Shown here in pieces: positions 62,275-64,000 of a DNA stretch of 64,000 nucleotides. The DNA is from Geothrix oryzae (GTDB lineage: Bacteria; Acidobacteriota; Holophagae; Holophagales; Holophagaceae), in NCBI RefSeq assembly GCF_030295385.1, contig NZ_AP027079.1, positions 62,001 through 126,000 on the forward strand, read 5' to 3'. The position numbers and the translations under genes were made by a program. How positions within the stretch are numbered: position 1 is the first letter of the stretch; every line of letters starts with the position of its first letter. The notes beneath the pieces are model-generated. The model saw only the letters and a program-made list of their open reading frames with translations. It did no database searches and was not told the origin of the DNA.

Positions 62275-63357
62275 ATGCGTCGCGCTCTGTTCGTCCTGCC
62301 CGCTCTGGTCCTGACCCTCGCCGCCCAGGAGGCCGCCGCCCCCGCCGCGCCCCCGGTCACGGCCGACCAGCGGAAGGCCGTGGTGGAGACCCTCGCCAGG
62401 GAACTGAAGGCCCGCTATGTCTTCCCCGAAGTCGCCGAGCAGACCGGCGCCGCGCTGAAGGCCAGGGCGGCCCAGGGTGCCTACGATGGGGCGGCCACGG
62501 CCCAGGCCTTCGCCGAGGCCCTCTCCAGGGACCTTCGGGAGGTGGGCCGGGACGGCCACTTCCGGGTGCGCTTCGATCCGGCCTTCAAGCCCGCGAGCGA
62601 CGACGACGACAAGCCGCCCACGCGCGACGAGGTGGCGCAGATGCGGCAGTTCTCCCAGCGGCGGGGCTTCGGCATCGCCAAGGTGGAGCAGCTGCCGGGC
62701 AATGTGGGCTACCTGGACATCCGGGGCTTCGGCCCCACGGAATTCGTGGGACCGGCCTTCTCCGCGGCCCTCTCGCTCCTATCGGGCACCGAGGCCCTCA
62801 TCCTCGACCTGCGCCAGAACGGGGGCGGCGATCCCGAGAGCGTGGCCTACCTCGTGAGCCACTTCTTCGAGGAGGGCGACACGCGGCACCTCAACTCCAT
62901 CTACAACCGGCCGAAGAACACGACGCGCCAGTACTGGACGACGGCGACCGTCGCTCCGCGCTACGGGAAGCCCGTCTATGTCCTCACCTCGGCCCGCACC
63001 TTCTCCGGCGGCGAGGAATGCGCCTACGACTTCCAGACCCAGAAGCGCGCGACCCTGGTGGGCGAAACCACGGGCGGCGGCGCCAACCCCGGTGGGGCGG
63101 TGCTCCTGGGCCACGGCTTCAATGCCTTCATCCCCACGGGCCGCGCCATCAATCCCGTCACCGGCACCAACTGGGAGCATGTGGGGGTGAAACCGGACCT
63201 GGCCGTGCCCGCCGCGGAGGCGCTGAAGGCGGCCCATGGGGCCATCCTCCGCGGCATCCTCGAGAAGGAGAAGGATCCCGACTACCGCAAGCGGCTGGAG
63301 GGCATCCTGGCCCGCGTGGAAAAGGGCGAGCCGGAACCCGTCCGCTACGCCCGGTAG
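62275..63357 (+). CDS. S41-family peptidase, second copy
   Basis: The 360-residue protein has a signal segment (MRRALFVLPALVLTLAAQ) and an N-terminal helical domain (about 27-90). The core has YLDIRGFGPTEFVG, LILDLRQNGGGDPESVAYL, the catalytic-serine segment ARTFSGGEECAYDFQ and VGETTGGGANPGG. Compared with the first copy it has a longer C-terminal tail (about 320-360) rich in Lys/Glu. No PDZ domain. Its 3' end overlaps the convergent ABC ATPase gene by 13 bases. Confidence 0.94.
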   Translation: MRRALFVLPALVLTLAAQEAAAPAAPPVTADQRKAVVETLARELKARYVFPEVAEQTGAALKARAAQGAYDGAATAQAFAEALSRDLREVGRDGHFRVRFDPAFKPASDDDDKPPTRDEVAQMRQFSQRRGFGIAKVEQLPGNVGYLDIRGFGPTEFVGPAFSAALSLLSGTEALILDLRQNGGGDPESVAYLVSHFFEEGDTRHLNSIYNRPKNTTRQYWTTATVAPRYGKPVYVLTSARTFSGGEECAYDFQTQKRATLVGETTGGGANPGGAVLLGHGFNAFIPTGRAINPVTGTNWEHVGVKPDLAVPAAEALKAAHGAILRGILEKEKDPDYRKRLEGILARVEKGEPEPVRYAR

Positions 63358-64000
63358 GTCTCCTCCGAGACCACGCGGCCCTCTTCAAGCTCGACGAGGT
63401 GCTCGCCGAAGGCCTCGGCGTCGCCGGGATCGTGGCTCACCACCACCAGGGGTAGGTTCTCCTGGGCGGCCAGGTCCTTCAGCTCGAGGCGCAGGCGGTC
63501 CCGCATGCGGTGGTCGAGGGCGGAGAAGGGCTCGTCCAGCAGCAGCAGGCGGGGCTTCGCAGCCAGGGCGCGGGCCAAGGCCACGCGCTGGCGCTGGCCG
63601 CCGGAGAGCTGGCCCGGGTGGGCCGCGGCGAAGCCCCCGAGACCCAGGCGGTCGAGCCAGGGCAGGGCCTGCGCCAGAGCGGCGCGGGAAGGGCGGCGCC
63701 AGGTGCGTGAGAAGCTGAAGGCCACATTCTCGGCGGCCGTGAGGTGCGGAAACAGCGCGTAGTCCTGGAAGAGGTGGCCCACTTCGCGGGCCTGGGGCGG
63801 GAGGTGCAACCCCGTGGCGCTGTCGAAGAAGGTGCGCTCGCCCAGCTGGATGCACCCGGCCTCCGGGCGCAGGAGGCCCGCGACGGCCCGGAGGGTGAGG
63901 CTCTTCCCGGCGCCTGAGGGGCCCGACAGCACCAGCGACCGGGCTGAGGTGGCGAAGGCCACTTCCAGGTGGAAGGGCCGCTCCCGACCCCGCAGGGTGC
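63345..64000 (-). CDS. ABC-transporter ATPase (ModC/CysA-like), 5' end outside the window
   Basis: The frame runs through the right edge without a start, so the N-terminus is missing. The 218 codons present have Walker A SGPSGAGKS, the Q-loop HLFQDYALFPHLTAAENVAFS, the signature LSGGQRQRVALARALA, Walker B LLLLDEPFSALD and the H-loop VVVSHD. The fold belongs to the molybdate/sulfate importer ATPases, but no permease or binding-protein gene is in view, so the substrate is open. Confidence 0.9.
   Translation of the reverse strand, partial: TLRGRERPFHLEVAFATSARSLVLSGPSGAGKSLTLRAVAGLLRPEAGCIQLGERTFFDSATGLHLPPQAREVGHLFQDYALFPHLTAAENVAFSFSRTWRRPSRAALAQALPWLDRLGLGGFAAAHPGQLSGGQRQRVALARALAAKPRLLLLDEPFSALDHRMRDRLRLELKDLAAQENLPLVVVSHDPGDAEAFGEHLVELEEGRVVSEETYRA

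Overview
The window is a GC-rich, gene-dense bacterial chromosome segment with about 57 protein-coding genes, no RNA genes and no insertion sequences that I can see. The gene content suggests a flagellated, diderm, heterotrophic bacterium with adenosylcobalamin-dependent metabolism. The evidence is a patatin/outer-membrane-barrel protein, an ABC exporter of the MsbA type, lipoproteins with lipoboxes, split glycine decarboxylase, IcmF, and DUF1800/DUF1501 partners. The combination fits Acidobacteriota, perhaps Holophagae (Geothrix-like). That placement is inference, not proof.

Layout. 1-2.8 kb (minus): a secreted DUF1501/DUF1800 pair with a cytochrome-like lipoprotein. 3.0-3.3 kb: a small membrane protein, then a strong two-way terminator. 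3.4-14.4 kb (minus): a long run from a Ser/Thr kinase through rnc, a HisA-like TIM barrel, a repeat protein, a lipoprotein, an ECF sigma factor, a membrane protein, a TPR protein and an ABC exporter to queA. 14.6-16 kb: a DUF4388/TPR protein divergent from the kinase. 16-21.4 kb (minus): a 1328-residue protein with three glycosyltransferase modules, and a GT2-TPR protein. 21.5-25 kb (plus): fliC, flaG, fliD, fliS and a FliT-like gene. Together with the two glycosyltransferase genes this looks like a flagellar filament and glycosylation locus. 25-25.6 kb: upp.

26.1-27.6 kb holds the most unusual gene: a TrpC-like TIM barrel whose key catalytic lysines are replaced, continued in frame by a lysine/alanine/proline-rich histone-H1-like tail. 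The tail has its own well-spaced ribosome binding site and ATG. 27.7-35.6 kb (plus) is largely housekeeping: eno, an FtsB-like gene, dapF, parA, parB, accD, folC, an OmpA-like remnant and a CDF transporter. 35.6-41.9 kb: YjbQ, a PKD-type secreted protein, a secreted DUF1573-like protein, an S1C protease and a TPR protein. 42-46.4 kb: icmF and a lytic transglycosylase. 46.4-49.4 kb: an Hpt protein, a hypothetical protein, a hemerythrin, ridA with a paralogue remnant, and a SWIM protein. 49.4-56.5 kb: an SNF2 helicase, rpiB, rph and the patatin/barrel protein. 56.7-60.1 kb: gcvPA, gcvPB and an Lrp/AsnC regulator. 60.2-64 kb: two S41 peptidases separated by a TolB-like lipoprotein, and an ABC ATPase that runs off the window. 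Both S41 genes are preceded by the same tandem palindrome pair, and one pair sits at the start of the Lrp gene, so a small Lrp regulon is a reasonable hypothesis.
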